This document shows, piece after piece, positions 27,686-37,600 of a DNA stretch of 64,000 nt. The position numbers were made by a program, and so were the translations under genes. Within the stretch, counting starts at the first letter, position 1; the number at the start of each line of letters is the position of its first letter. The stretch lies in contig NZ_QENY01000010.1 in NCBI RefSeq assembly GCF_003096815.1, positions 1 to 64,000 on the forward strand, read 5' to 3'. The notes beneath the pieces are model-generated. The model was not told the origin of the DNA, searched no databases, and saw only the letters and a list, made by a program, of their open reading frames with translations. This stretch comes from Hallella colorans (lineage in GTDB: Bacteria; Bacteroidota; Bacteroidia; Bacteroidales; Bacteroidaceae).

Positions 27686-30130
27686 ATGAGATACAGAAAC
27701 TTACTGGTATCAATACTTTTCACCACCACCCTGCCACTCATGGCGGATGGTGGTGTTTCTAACACTGCCATCGCATGGCAACAGTTTGTTAACCGATCGA
27801 CCGACAACGTACTCTTGGATTTCTCCTTCGCCGGATACAAGCACGGCGAGGTGGCTCCCGCCGATGTCTACACCTTGGGTTACACCGTATACGACGTGAC
27901 AAAATATGGGCTTGACGGCACCGACGATCTCTCAGACCGTGCCGCTTTTGACCGGTTGGTGGGCGAAATCAACAACAAGGCGAGAAAAAATGGCGGCCAA
28001 GCCAACGCCATCATCTATTTCCCAGCAGGACGATACATCCTACACACCAGCGCGGACAATTTCACAAACAGCGCTGGGAAGCTTGCCTCCAAGACCATCA
28101 ATATCGTCGCGGGCAACCTGATTATAAAGGGCGCAGGCCGTGACAAAACCCAATTGGTGATGCAAGACCCCAACTTGCCTAAAAACCCTAAAAACATGTG
28201 GACCTCACCCACCATGCTATCTATCAGGAACAATGGTGAAAAGCCTGTCCCTGTATGGGCCAACGTGACCGCCAACGCCCCAAAGGGGAGCTTCGAGGTG
28301 GCGGTTGACGATACCAAGAACATCCACGTGGGAGACTGGGTGACGCTCCATCTCAAGAACAACGATCGCGCGCTTATCGACAAGGAGTTGTTAGGACAAC
28401 CCTTGTACAAAACCATGACAAACCTCATAAACGAGGGGGTGCAGGTTGTAGACTACCATCAAGTGGCGGCGGTGGGCAACGGCAAAGTGACATTTAAGGA
28501 GCCGTTGATGCACGCCGTGGAAAGTCAATACGGCTGGACCATCCAAAACTACAAGTGCTTTGAGAATGTGGGCGTGGAGGATGTGACCTTCGTGGGCGAT
28601 GCCAAACCCGACTTTAAGCACCACGGATCGTGGAAAGACGATGGCGCATACAAGCCTTTAGACATGGTCAGGCTGGCCAACTCGTGGGTGCGCCGCGTGG
28701 CGTTTCACAGCGTGAGCGAGGCCCTCACTTTCACTTGGTGCGCCAACTGCTCGGCTTACGACATCCTCATCACAGGCAACCGCGGCCACTCTTCCATTCG
28801 CTCGCAGGCATCCTCGCGCGTGTTTATCGGCAAAGTGAGCGACTACTCTGATGGCATTTACAACGACACGCGCAACGCATGGGCCAAGAGCGTGGGCCAA
28901 TATCACGCTTGTGGCGTGTCCAAGCAGAGCATAGGCACTGTCATCTGGAACTGCGCATGGGGCGTGGACGCATGTTTCGAGGCGCACGCCACACAGCCAC
29001 GAGCCACACTCATAGACGTATGCCGGGGCGGACTGATGCAACTGCGATGCGGTGGAGACAAATACCAGCTGCCCAACCACCTTGACGATCTCACGCTCTG
29101 GAACCTGTACGTGACCAACACGTCGCTCCAAACGCTCAAGATGCTGCCCTACCGTTGGTGGGACAACAATAACATCTGGATAAAAATGTTGCCGCCTACC
29201 ATCGTGGGCATACACGGCGACTACGACATGAAATTCGCCGACGGCCAAACCAAACGCGACGAAAGCCACGGCACACCCGTACTACCCCACTCGCTCTACG
29301 CTGAACAACTGAAACAAAGATTGGGGCACGTGCCCACGTGGCTGTCAGAACTCGAGCGTGTGGACCATGTGTCGGCACTCGGGAAAACATGGATTTTCAA
29401 CTTCATGGCCGACAAAGACAGGAACGCGTTTGAAACCGACGCAAGCGGCGTTGGCAAATGGCAGAAAACCACTGACAACGGCAACAACCCCGTGTTCCAA
29501 AACGCGAGCGCCATAGGTAAGGCAGGCACCGAGCCGGTAGAGGCTAAGCACTTGTCGCAATACGCCGGCAAACTCATGGTCAACAACATGGAACCCACCT
29601 TTGCGCGTGGACTGTTGTTTTGCACTTACATACCCGAGACAAAAACCGTGAAGCCTGTAAGCATAGGCAAACTGCGCATATACACCGACGCTGAGAGGCA
29701 AGCCATCAACCTCAACGCCAAGAATTTGGCCATCGTTATACCCAACTTAAAAGCGGGACAAACGGTCATCGTGGGATGCCGGTCGGTGACAAGTCAAAAC
29801 CCTCGCTATCTCGACGCTCACAACCTTAATGTGGAAGAGGGCTTTGGCAACGCCGCGCCGAACAACCTGCAAGAGCAAATCTGCATCGGAAAAGTGGCCG
29901 AAGACGGCGACGTGGCCATCACCTCGAGCAATGGCATCTATGTGTACAGCATCACAATAAAAGACAAAGACGGAAACACCCTACCCACAAGCATAGGCCA
30001 CACAACGCTGACGAGACGCCAACATAACCCCAATATTTACAGTCTTAACGGTCATTATCTGGGCACCAACATCGACAAATTGCCCAAAGGCTTGTATATA
30101 CGCGACGGCAAAAAAATCGGTCGGCTATGA
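27686..30130 (+). CDS. Right-handed beta-helix protein, PL29/DUF4955-like GAG lyase candidate
   Basis: 814 aa from ATG 27686 (a TTG at 27671 would add five residues). Signal peptide to about residue 22, then a pectate-lyase-superfamily beta-helix (YDVTKYGLDGTDDLSDRAAF, ANAIIYFPAGRYILHTSADN, FENVGVEDVTFVGDAKPDFK). A His/Asn/Arg-rich region (SVSEALTFTWCANCSAYDI, GQYHACGVSKQSIGTVIWNC) may hold the active site. The C-terminal ~260 residues repeat the module of the preceding gene and end with the same tail. Architecture and place match the DUF4955-type proteins of chondroitin PULs, of which the Bacteroides enzyme in family PL29 cleaves chondroitin/dermatan/hyaluronan (recalled). Lyase activity here is inferred. 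Confidence 0.68.
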   Translation: MRYRNLLVSILFTTTLPLMADGGVSNTAIAWQQFVNRSTDNVLLDFSFAGYKHGEVAPADVYTLGYTVYDVTKYGLDGTDDLSDRAAFDRLVGEINNKARKNGGQANAIIYFPAGRYILHTSADNFTNSAGKLASKTINIVAGNLIIKGAGRDKTQLVMQDPNLPKNPKNMWTSPTMLSIRNNGEKPVPVWANVTANAPKGSFEVAVDDTKNIHVGDWVTLHLKNNDRALIDKELLGQPLYKTMTNLINEGVQVVDYHQVAAVGNGKVTFKEPLMHAVESQYGWTIQNYKCFENVGVEDVTFVGDAKPDFKHHGSWKDDGAYKPLDMVRLANSWVRRVAFHSVSEALTFTWCANCSAYDILITGNRGHSSIRSQASSRVFIGKVSDYSDGIYNDTRNAWAKSVGQYHACGVSKQSIGTVIWNCAWGVDACFEAHATQPRATLIDVCRGGLMQLRCGGDKYQLPNHLDDLTLWNLYVTNTSLQTLKMLPYRWWDNNNIWIKMLPPTIVGIHGDYDMKFADGQTKRDESHGTPVLPHSLYAEQLKQRLGHVPTWLSELERVDHVSALGKTWIFNFMADKDRNAFETDASGVGKWQKTTDNGNNPVFQNASAIGKAGTEPVEAKHLSQYAGKLMVNNMEPTFARGLLFCTYIPETKTVKPVSIGKLRIYTDAERQAINLNAKNLAIVIPNLKAGQTVIVGCRSVTSQNPRYLDAHNLNVEEGFGNAAPNNLQEQICIGKVAEDGDVAITSSNGIYVYSITIKDKDGNTLPTSIGHTTLTRRQHNPNIYSLNGHYLGTNIDKLPKGLYIRDGKKIGRL

Positions 30131-30256
30131 CATGTGGCGACAGCCCAAGAGGTTTGGGCACAGAGATCACGCCGCAATAGAGATTAGTGACGCGAAATGC
30201 CAAATGGCATCAAGTCTGAGCAGTTTAAAATTACACTATTAGTGACCTTTTCATTG

Positions 30257-30298
30257 GAGGCAAACTTGCGCAAAAGCAGTTTGCCTCTTTTTGTTTTT
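30257..30298 (+). terminator. Intrinsic terminator of the first PUL operon
   Basis: Perfect 10-bp stem gaggcaaact/agtttgcctc (30257-30266 with 30278-30287), 11-nt loop, followed by tttttgttttt. It lies 127 bp after the last PUL gene and separates the operon from the peptide locus. Confidence 0.9.
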
Positions 30299-30329
30299 CG
30301 CAACGAAGCAAACTCGTATTTGTCAAATA

Positions 30330-30710
30330 ATAGTCACAAAAAACGATACCCAACACACGACCATTACAGAGTCTGAAAACCGTGCGAACTCATCAAAAAA
30401 CAAGTTGCGGTGACACAGTCATAGCGATGACAGCATGCGATTGGTACCGATAGGCGACGCAATCAGGTTGCAAACGCGCCGCGTTTCGAGCCTAATCGAC
30501 TCGCCATTAAGCCTTAAACGCATGCCGATTAAGCCTTAATGGCAAGCCCACAAATGTTTTTCAATGACAGGTTCGCATACAAAACAACGTAACCTTCTAA
30601 ATGATAGGCAGTTGCGAAATATGCTCATTTTTCGTGTATTTGCGAGCGAAAGGTCGGCTGCTTGCAAATACGCGAAGCACGAGAGACCTTTTGTCCGTTT
30701 TTTTTGAGGA
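30330..30710 (+). repeat. Dispersed intergenic repeat, copy B
   Basis: Very similar to copy C (41165-41570) over about 380 bp. Shared blocks include aaacgcgccgcgtttcgagc, ctaatcgactcgcc and ttaagccttaaacgcatg, with tggcaagcc following. The second module has gtgtatttgc (30634-30643) and gcaaatacgc (30664-30673), arms of a hairpin with a 20-nt loop, followed by ccttttgtccgtttttttt. It lies between the PUL terminator and the subtilisin promoter. No coding potential. Confidence 0.8.
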
Positions 30711-30713
30711 TTT

Positions 30714-30734
30714 ATTGCAAACAGCGTTTGCAAT
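30714..30734. promoter_or_regulatory. Perfect palindrome, possible operator
   Basis: attgcaaac-agc-gtttgcaat: two perfect 9-bp arms around a 3-bp centre, 87 bp upstream of the -7 box of the peptide locus. The form suits a dimeric regulator; none is encoded next to it. Confidence 0.35.
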
Positions 30735-30820
30735 GTAAGAAAATGTGAGTAAAAAAACATAAAAACATGATTATTTACAAATAAACAGGCGAAAAAGTAG
30801 GAAAATCATTTTATTATAGC

Positions 30821-30828
30821 TAAATTTG
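30821..30828 (+). promoter_or_regulatory. -7 promoter box of the peptide locus
   Basis: TAAATTTG matches TAnnTTTG, 43 bp upstream of the subtilisin ATG, in a strongly AT-rich stretch. No TTTGTACAA repeat is present upstream, so this operon is not expected to follow the PUL regulator. Confidence 0.55.
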
Positions 30829-30870
30829 TATTTTTTTATGATGCTTTACGCTTTTTATTAAGTATATGAC

Positions 30871-32415
30871 ATGAAAAAAATAGGTATTCTCTTGATTTTG
30901 GGCGCGTGTTTCACGTCCGCCCTCTCGCAATCAAAACAAATAAGAAATTACGCCGGGTGGCACAAGCTGTGCGGTGAGAACCTGCGTGGAGCCAACACAG
31001 AGGCGGCAAGAATATACATGGGTGAACGATGGTTTGGCAACAAAAAAAACATCGTTGTCGGTGTTATAGACTCAGGCATAGACACCACCCTTGAGAGCGT
31101 TCGGCCCGCCCTATGGTCTAACTCCAAGGAGAAACCAGATGGCAAGGACAATGACGGCAATGGCTACGTGGACGATTTGCACGGCTGGAACTTCCTTGGC
31201 ACGGCCGATGGAACATTCAACATGACCTCCGCGGGCACCCAGGAGTTCAGGGAATTTAAGCGTTTGTACCCAAAATACAAGCATGTCAACGCCGAAGAGA
31301 TGGCAAACAACGCCGAATACCAATATTATCTGGCCATGCGCAAGGCCGCGAGCATTAACGGATATTTGAAGGCTTACGCCTTTGCACAACAAAAAGCCAT
31401 GGCACGCCACGCCATAGACTCGATCGTACAAGCCATGCCGGGCATCGACGCCGATACCATGAGCGTGACAAACGTGATGCGACTTGACGTGAACGAGCCT
31501 CGATGGGAGAGTTGGGTGAGCACGCAGATAGCAGACATCGTGCGCTCCGGAGGAAGCATGAGTTGGACAAAGTTCAAGCAGAGGCAGCAAGCGGCACTGC
31601 AACTCATGCAAAATCGAATTGCCAGCATAGAGCGCGACATTGACAAGCGCACCCTGATGGGTGACAACATGAACGACGCAAGCGACATCCACTATGGCAA
31701 CAACACGCTCACGGTGGATGGATGCGAGCACGGCACGTTCGTGGCTGGCATCATCGCCGGACAAACGCCAGACGACAAACGATATGAGGGCATCTGTCCC
31801 GAGGCCAAGATTATGACGATCAGGATTTGTCCCGACGGCGATGAGTATGACAAGGACGTGTCCACGGCCATACGCTACGCCGTTGACAATGGCGCCAAGG
31901 TCATCAACATGAGTTTTGGAAAATACACCTCGCCACAGGCTGACATGGTGAACGATGCCATCGCCTACGCGGCGCGACACGACGCGCTCATCGTGCAAGC
32001 GGCAGGCAACAACCACAAGGACACAGACCGCACGAACTACTTCCCGACAGCGGTGGACAAACAGGGACGGCGCTTTGACAACTACATACGCGTGGGAGCG
32101 ACGGACATGCATGGGCGCGTCTCAAAAATGTCAAACTATGGAGCGCGAAACGTTGATATTTTCGCGCCGGGCGAGTACATCGCATCCGTATTTCCAGGCA
32201 ACAAGAAAGACCTCTCGCAGGGCACCAGTTTGGCCGCGCCGGTGGTAGCCGGCGTAGCGGCAATGATACGTTCTTATTTTCCAAGACTCACCGCCACAGA
32301 GGTGAAACACATTCTCATGGAGAGCGCCTCGCGCATGGACGAGCAAGGGCTGTCGGTGTGCAACGGCATTGTAGATGCGTTAGCGGCTGTGAAAATGGCA
32401 CGACAATACAAATAG
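30871..32415 (+). CDS. Subtilisin-like S8 serine peptidase
   Basis: 514-aa exported endopeptidase. Signal peptide to about residue 20. Catalytic triad: Asp67 (VVGVIDSGID), His287 (CEHGTFVAGIIAG), Ser453 (QGTSLAAPVVAGVAA); the oxyanion Asn is in QAAGNNHKD. Between Asp and His lies a ~150-residue, mostly helical insertion, common in the Bacteroidetes branch. It opens with a DGKDNDGNGYVDD segment that looks calcium-binding. No propeptide of the I9 type and no C-terminal sorting domain are evident. First gene of an operon that continues with S9 peptidase and SusCD, so it probably makes peptides for import. Confidence 0.93.
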   Translation: MKKIGILLILGACFTSALSQSKQIRNYAGWHKLCGENLRGANTEAARIYMGERWFGNKKNIVVGVIDSGIDTTLESVRPALWSNSKEKPDGKDNDGNGYVDDLHGWNFLGTADGTFNMTSAGTQEFREFKRLYPKYKHVNAEEMANNAEYQYYLAMRKAASINGYLKAYAFAQQKAMARHAIDSIVQAMPGIDADTMSVTNVMRLDVNEPRWESWVSTQIADIVRSGGSMSWTKFKQRQQAALQLMQNRIASIERDIDKRTLMGDNMNDASDIHYGNNTLTVDGCEHGTFVAGIIAGQTPDDKRYEGICPEAKIMTIRICPDGDEYDKDVSTAIRYAVDNGAKVINMSFGKYTSPQADMVNDAIAYAARHDALIVQAAGNNHKDTDRTNYFPTAVDKQGRRFDNYIRVGATDMHGRVSKMSNYGARNVDIFAPGEYIASVFPGNKKDLSQGTSLAAPVVAGVAAMIRSYFPRLTATEVKHILMESASRMDEQGLSVCNGIVDALAAVKMARQYK

Positions 32416-32420
32416 GATAT

Positions 32421-34670
32421 ATGAGATTTTTTAAACTAACCATACTTGGCGTGGCATGCTTATGCGCGTGCACGGCCAAAAGCCAAAACGTAGACTGGAA
32501 ACGCGTGGAGCGGATGTCAGAGGGCAACCTCTCTAAATTGTATTACGAGAATGCCGTCTTGCCCGATTGGGTGAAAGGCTCTCACTTCGTGAAATACAAC
32601 AAAATGGAGAATGGGCAGAACGTATATTATATAGTAAGCCTGAAAAACAGGAGGCCTGAACGACTGATAGCCAACGTCGACAACTTTGTGAGACAATATC
32701 GCAAACTCACCGGCGACACCACGATGACCACCGCTAACTTTACGCTGTACTCTATCGAGATGAGCGCAGACGACACGTCCAAGTTCTACTGGACACGCAA
32801 AGGAAAACGCTTGGTGTACCATAGGAAAAGCGGAGAAATGACCCTGGACAATCGCGAAACAACGTCGCGGAGCAACCGTTCGCGCGTGCCATCTTACCAT
32901 TCTGGCTCATCAACGGTCGATTCCACGTTTACAATGCTTGGCGACAAATACAACCTGTACGTACGGGACAATAGCACCGGCAAGACGACACAGCTCACCA
33001 CAGACGGCGTGGAGAACGGCTCATACTGCTACAAATCGGCCAAAGACACGCTCTTGGAAAGCAACCAGAGCGGCAAATGGAAAGGGCACATATACCTGAA
33101 CTTTGTCAATGACGACAGCAAGGTGGGCGACCTGTATATCATCAACGCCTTGGCCAAAAGACGCCCCAAGCTCATAACAAAAAAAATGCCACTGCCCAAC
33201 GAGAAGCATGTGAGGCAGTTCAAGCTGTTTTGGTATGACGCGGACAAGCGGGAAGGCCGCTTGTTGCCCATCTATAAATTTAAAGACCAGTTTGTGTCAA
33301 TGAACTTTGGCGACGCGGGCGATGACCTATATTTCATACGCAGGAACCGAGGGGTGGACACACTGGAACTTTGTCGGGTCGACATTCCCACTGGAAAGGT
33401 GGAGACCGTGATAAGCGAGGTTTGCCGTCCACATGTCAACGTGAACCTCTTCGATTACCGACTGCTGAATAAAGGCAAGGAAATTTTGTGGTGGTCGGAG
33501 AGAACAGGCAAAGGGAATTACTACCTTTACGACAGGAACGGCAAGTTGATACGTCGAGTGACAAAAGGTGACAATCTTGTGGCGGGCAACATAATCCGTA
33601 TCGACACGCTCAAACGACAAGTGTATTTCACCGGGTACGGAAATGAAAAGGGCGTTGACCCTTATTACAAATATCAATATAGGGCCTCGCTTGATGGCAA
33701 GGGGCAACAGTGCCTGAGCCACGGAGACGGCACGCACGAATTGCAATTCTGCGATGACGGCATGTATGCCATAGATAGTTACTCGCGCATGGATTTGCCG
33801 ACAGTGTACAACATTGTGTCCATGAAAAACAGCAATCGGTATTTTGAGTTTGCCCAACGCGATGACAACAAATTGAGAAAAGCCGGCTGGATGCCACCCA
33901 AGCGCGTCAAACTGAAGGCCGCCGACAACAAGACGGATCTTTACGGACTGATGTACACGCCCACAAACATGGACCCAGCCAAGAAATATCCCATCATCTC
34001 CAACGTCTATCCAGGACCGCAAGACGACCAATTGCCACGCTCGTTTGCCATTGACGACAACGGGAACCAGAGTTTGGCGGAGATGGGATTCGTGGTGGTG
34101 ACAGTGGCGCCAAGAGGCAGCTCGCCCCTGCGAGGACGCGATTTTTACTGCTATGGATACGGCAATTTGCGCGATTACGCCATCGCGGACGACAAACACG
34201 CCATTGAGACGCTCGCCCGGCAATATGCGTTTATAGATACAACAAGGGTGGGTATATACGGGCATTCCGGCGGTGGAGCCATGGCCGCGACCGCCATGAT
34301 GACCTATCCAGACTTCTACAAGGTGGGGGTGGCGGCCTCCGGCAACCATGACAACAACATTTACATACAGTGGTGGGGAGAGACTTTCCACGGATTAAAG
34401 AAGATTCCAACCAACATGGAATTGGCCGCGAACCTCAAAGGCAAGCTCCTGCTCATATCGGGCGACGTGGACAACAACGTGCCCTACGCCTCGACGCTGC
34501 GCTTGGCCAAGGCTCTCATAGACAAAAACAAGCGGTTTGACATGATAATCCTGCCCGGGAAAGACCATGGAGTGTGGGACAATTACTATCAAAACCTGAT
34601 AAGATATTACTTCAAGGAGAACCTCATCAACCCCTCGGGGAGAGACATTGACATTATCAACCATAAATAA
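32421..34670 (+). CDS. DPP-IV-like S9 prolyl oligopeptidase family peptidase
   Basis: 749 aa from ATG 32421, 5 bp after the subtilisin stop (an earlier in-frame ATG overlaps that gene and lacks a signal peptide). Signal sequence LGVACLCACTAKSQ, possibly a lipobox. N-terminal seven-to-eight-bladed propeller (SDTSKFYWTRKGKRL-type blades), then alpha/beta hydrolase: Ser616 in YGHSGGGAM, Asp684 in SGDVDNNVP, His716 in PGKDHGVWD. This is the S9B arrangement, releasing dipeptides from N-termini, often after Pro. Likely periplasmic. Confidence 0.92.
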   Translation: MRFFKLTILGVACLCACTAKSQNVDWKRVERMSEGNLSKLYYENAVLPDWVKGSHFVKYNKMENGQNVYYIVSLKNRRPERLIANVDNFVRQYRKLTGDTTMTTANFTLYSIEMSADDTSKFYWTRKGKRLVYHRKSGEMTLDNRETTSRSNRSRVPSYHSGSSTVDSTFTMLGDKYNLYVRDNSTGKTTQLTTDGVENGSYCYKSAKDTLLESNQSGKWKGHIYLNFVNDDSKVGDLYIINALAKRRPKLITKKMPLPNEKHVRQFKLFWYDADKREGRLLPIYKFKDQFVSMNFGDAGDDLYFIRRNRGVDTLELCRVDIPTGKVETVISEVCRPHVNVNLFDYRLLNKGKEILWWSERTGKGNYYLYDRNGKLIRRVTKGDNLVAGNIIRIDTLKRQVYFTGYGNEKGVDPYYKYQYRASLDGKGQQCLSHGDGTHELQFCDDGMYAIDSYSRMDLPTVYNIVSMKNSNRYFEFAQRDDNKLRKAGWMPPKRVKLKAADNKTDLYGLMYTPTNMDPAKKYPIISNVYPGPQDDQLPRSFAIDDNGNQSLAEMGFVVVTVAPRGSSPLRGRDFYCYGYGNLRDYAIADDKHAIETLARQYAFIDTTRVGIYGHSGGGAMAATAMMTYPDFYKVGVAASGNHDNNIYIQWWGETFHGLKKIPTNMELAANLKGKLLLISGDVDNNVPYASTLRLAKALIDKNKRFDMIILPGKDHGVWDNYYQNLIRYYFKENLINPSGRDIDIINHK

Positions 34671-34674
34671 CAAA

Positions 34675-37600
34675 ATGACGGACAGTATGACAAAATTAAA
34701 AGTTTTATTATTGATGTTGTTTTGTGCATGCGTTCTGCAAGCTACCTATGCACAAAATACGCACGGCGACTCCGACATTCTTGTCGACATTGTCGTTGTG
34801 GACGCGACAGGAGAAGGCCTGCCCGGAGCTACCGTAAAAGTGTCGGGCAAGCCCATCCCCGTGTTGACCGACATGGATGGCAAGGTCAAACTTTGGGTTA
34901 GGAAAGGTGAAAAAATCACCGTCTCGTATTTGGGCATGCAGCCTCGCGTGCTCGTTGTGAACAAGCCTATATCTGGCACCATCACGCTAAGCAATGACGA
35001 GAAGACACTCGATCAAGTTGTTGTTACCGGCTATCAGCGCACCACGAAGCGCCGTATCACAGGCTCGGTGGCCACGATAGACGCCAAGGAACTGAAAGAC
35101 AGACCTTTGAACAACCTCGACCTGTTGCTTCAAGGCAAGGTTGCGGGCATGGACGTGAAAGCATTGTCAGGTAGACCCGGCGAAACGGCTAAGGTGAGAA
35201 TCAGGGGAACCAACACCATCACCGGCAACGCGGACCCTCTTTGGGTGGTAGATGGCGTGCCATTGCAACAGAACGTGCCCACCATAGCCACGAACAGCCA
35301 AATCAGGGCTGGCGATTTCAGCGAGATATTCACCAATGGCATATCCGGCATCAACCCCAATGACATAGAGTCCGTGACGGTATTGAAAGATGCCTCGGCA
35401 GCCGCCATCTATGGCTCGCGTGCCGCTGGCGGCGTAATCGTGGTGACAACCAAGCGCGGACAAAAAGGAAAAATGCACATGAGCTACTCCACCAACGTGT
35501 CATTGACCACGACACCGCCAAGAGACGCCAACCTGATGAACGCAAGCGAGAAACTCGACTGGGAGCAAAAACTTTGGGATCAGTTCTCCGCCAGCCGTTT
35601 CAACAACAAGCAAACATACCCCGTGATAGGTGCGGTGGGCATGATAAGGTCAGGATATGGCAAATACGCGGGGCTGTCGAAGCAACAGCAAGACGCCGAG
35701 ATAGAAAAACTGCGAGGTCACTCCACCGACTGGTTCAAAGAGCTGTTTCGCAACTCCGTGTCGCAAAGCCACTACCTATCCATGTCTGGAGGTGGCGAGA
35801 AAAGCAATTATTACATCTCATTGGGATATGGCAACAACAACGGCTTGGTTAAACGAAGCAGCTATGACCGCTATAACATTTCGTCAAAATTAGACATGCA
35901 AGCCAACAGCAGGGTCAAGTTAGGGCTATCCATAGACCTGTCTTGGCAAGGGTCTCACGGCTCATCCGCCGGGGTGGACATGTTCAATTACGCCTACTTC
36001 GCCAACCCTTACGAACGGCCATACAACGATGACGGCAGCTACGCCGGTGACCAAACATACCACTATTTGCGATTGGCCAATGGCAACATGGATTTTCCCA
36101 TGCCGCCCAACGGCTTCAACGTGCTGCGCGAGCTAAACAACACAAACTCTGAATCCAAGAACTTCAACGTCACGACCATCGCCAACCTATCGGTGAAAAT
36201 ACTCGATTGCCTGAACTTCGAGGGCTTGGCCTCATATGGATACAATAACAACAACTCTGACAACTATAACGGCAAGGACACCTACGCGGCTTGGATGGAC
36301 AGGCCATTCGAGCCCAATCGCCAAACCTCGAAAAGAGTGTACAGCTCCATATCGCAATCTTCCGCTTACAACAAAAACTACAACTTGCGCGGCCAATTCC
36401 ACTTCTTCAACACATTCAAGGATAACCATTACGTGAGCGCGCTGTTGGGGGCGGAGATTCGCGGGCAATATGCCAAAAGCATTTTCACCAAGCGTTACGG
36501 CTACGACCCTGTGTCAGGAAACGCCTCCATACCAACATTCCCCGAGGGCACGAAGATTGACACCGGAACCTTGCTGCGCTACGCGAGTATCGTGAACGGC
36601 CTGAGCGGACAGAGCATCGTGGAAGATCGATTCGCGTCTTTCTACATGTCGATGGACTATTCGTACCGCAATCGATACGTAGCAAGCCTAACGGCGCGCA
36701 CAGATGGGTCCAACAACTTTGGCAGCAACGAACAATTCAACCCCACGGGGTCACTCGGCCTGTCATGGAACGTGGACCAAGAAAACTTCATGAAAGCTTT
36801 AAAACCCATCGTGAGCAGTCTGTCGGTAAGAACAGCTTTCGGCTATACGGGCAACATTAACAAATCTGTCTATCCCCAATTAGTAATGGACTATGTCAAT
36901 GTGTTCAGGCGAACCGACAACGACTACTATCGCATGGGCTTCCTGAAGAACGCCCCCAACGACAAACTGCGCTGGGAAAAGACACGCGACATGAAACTAT
37001 CATTAGACGCGGGCTTCTTCAACGAGCGACTACGACTAAGCGCCGAGGTCTACAAAAGGCGTACGGAAGATGCCGTGTCAGAAATAAGAGTGCCTTACAC
37101 AACAGGCTTTAGCACACAAAAGTTTAACACCTCAACCCTTGAAAACAATGGATTGGAACTTACATTGTATGCCCAATTCCTGAAAACAAAAGATTGGAGC
37201 GGCTCGTTGACTGCCAACATGGCATACAACTACAACAAGTTGGTGAAGTACACGCCACCCACTTCGGGCCTCAGCTCTGGGAGATACGAGGGTTATCCAT
37301 TGGGAAGTATCTTCAGCGGAAAACTTATCGGCGTAGACGAAATGACCGGTATTTACGCTTACCAGCCTCGCCCCGACGCGGTGTTCAACAGCGCGGCCGA
37401 CTACTACAACTATGAGAACTACCTGTTCTACCTTGGCACGGGCAACGCACCCACCAATGGTGGTTACAGCATCAGTCTATCTTACAAGCGGTTCTCCATT
37501 GGCGTGGGAGGCTCTTTCTCTATTGGTGGCAAAATCGTGAACGACGTAACTTGCCCCGTGGACTACAGCTCTCTCGAGGGTAAGACCATTGAGCGCATCC

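Noticed and set aside
31111..32112. 333-codon open frame antisense to the S8 peptidase
   Set aside because: His/Val/Cys-rich translation typical of a shadow frame; the plus strand holds the complete catalytic triad.
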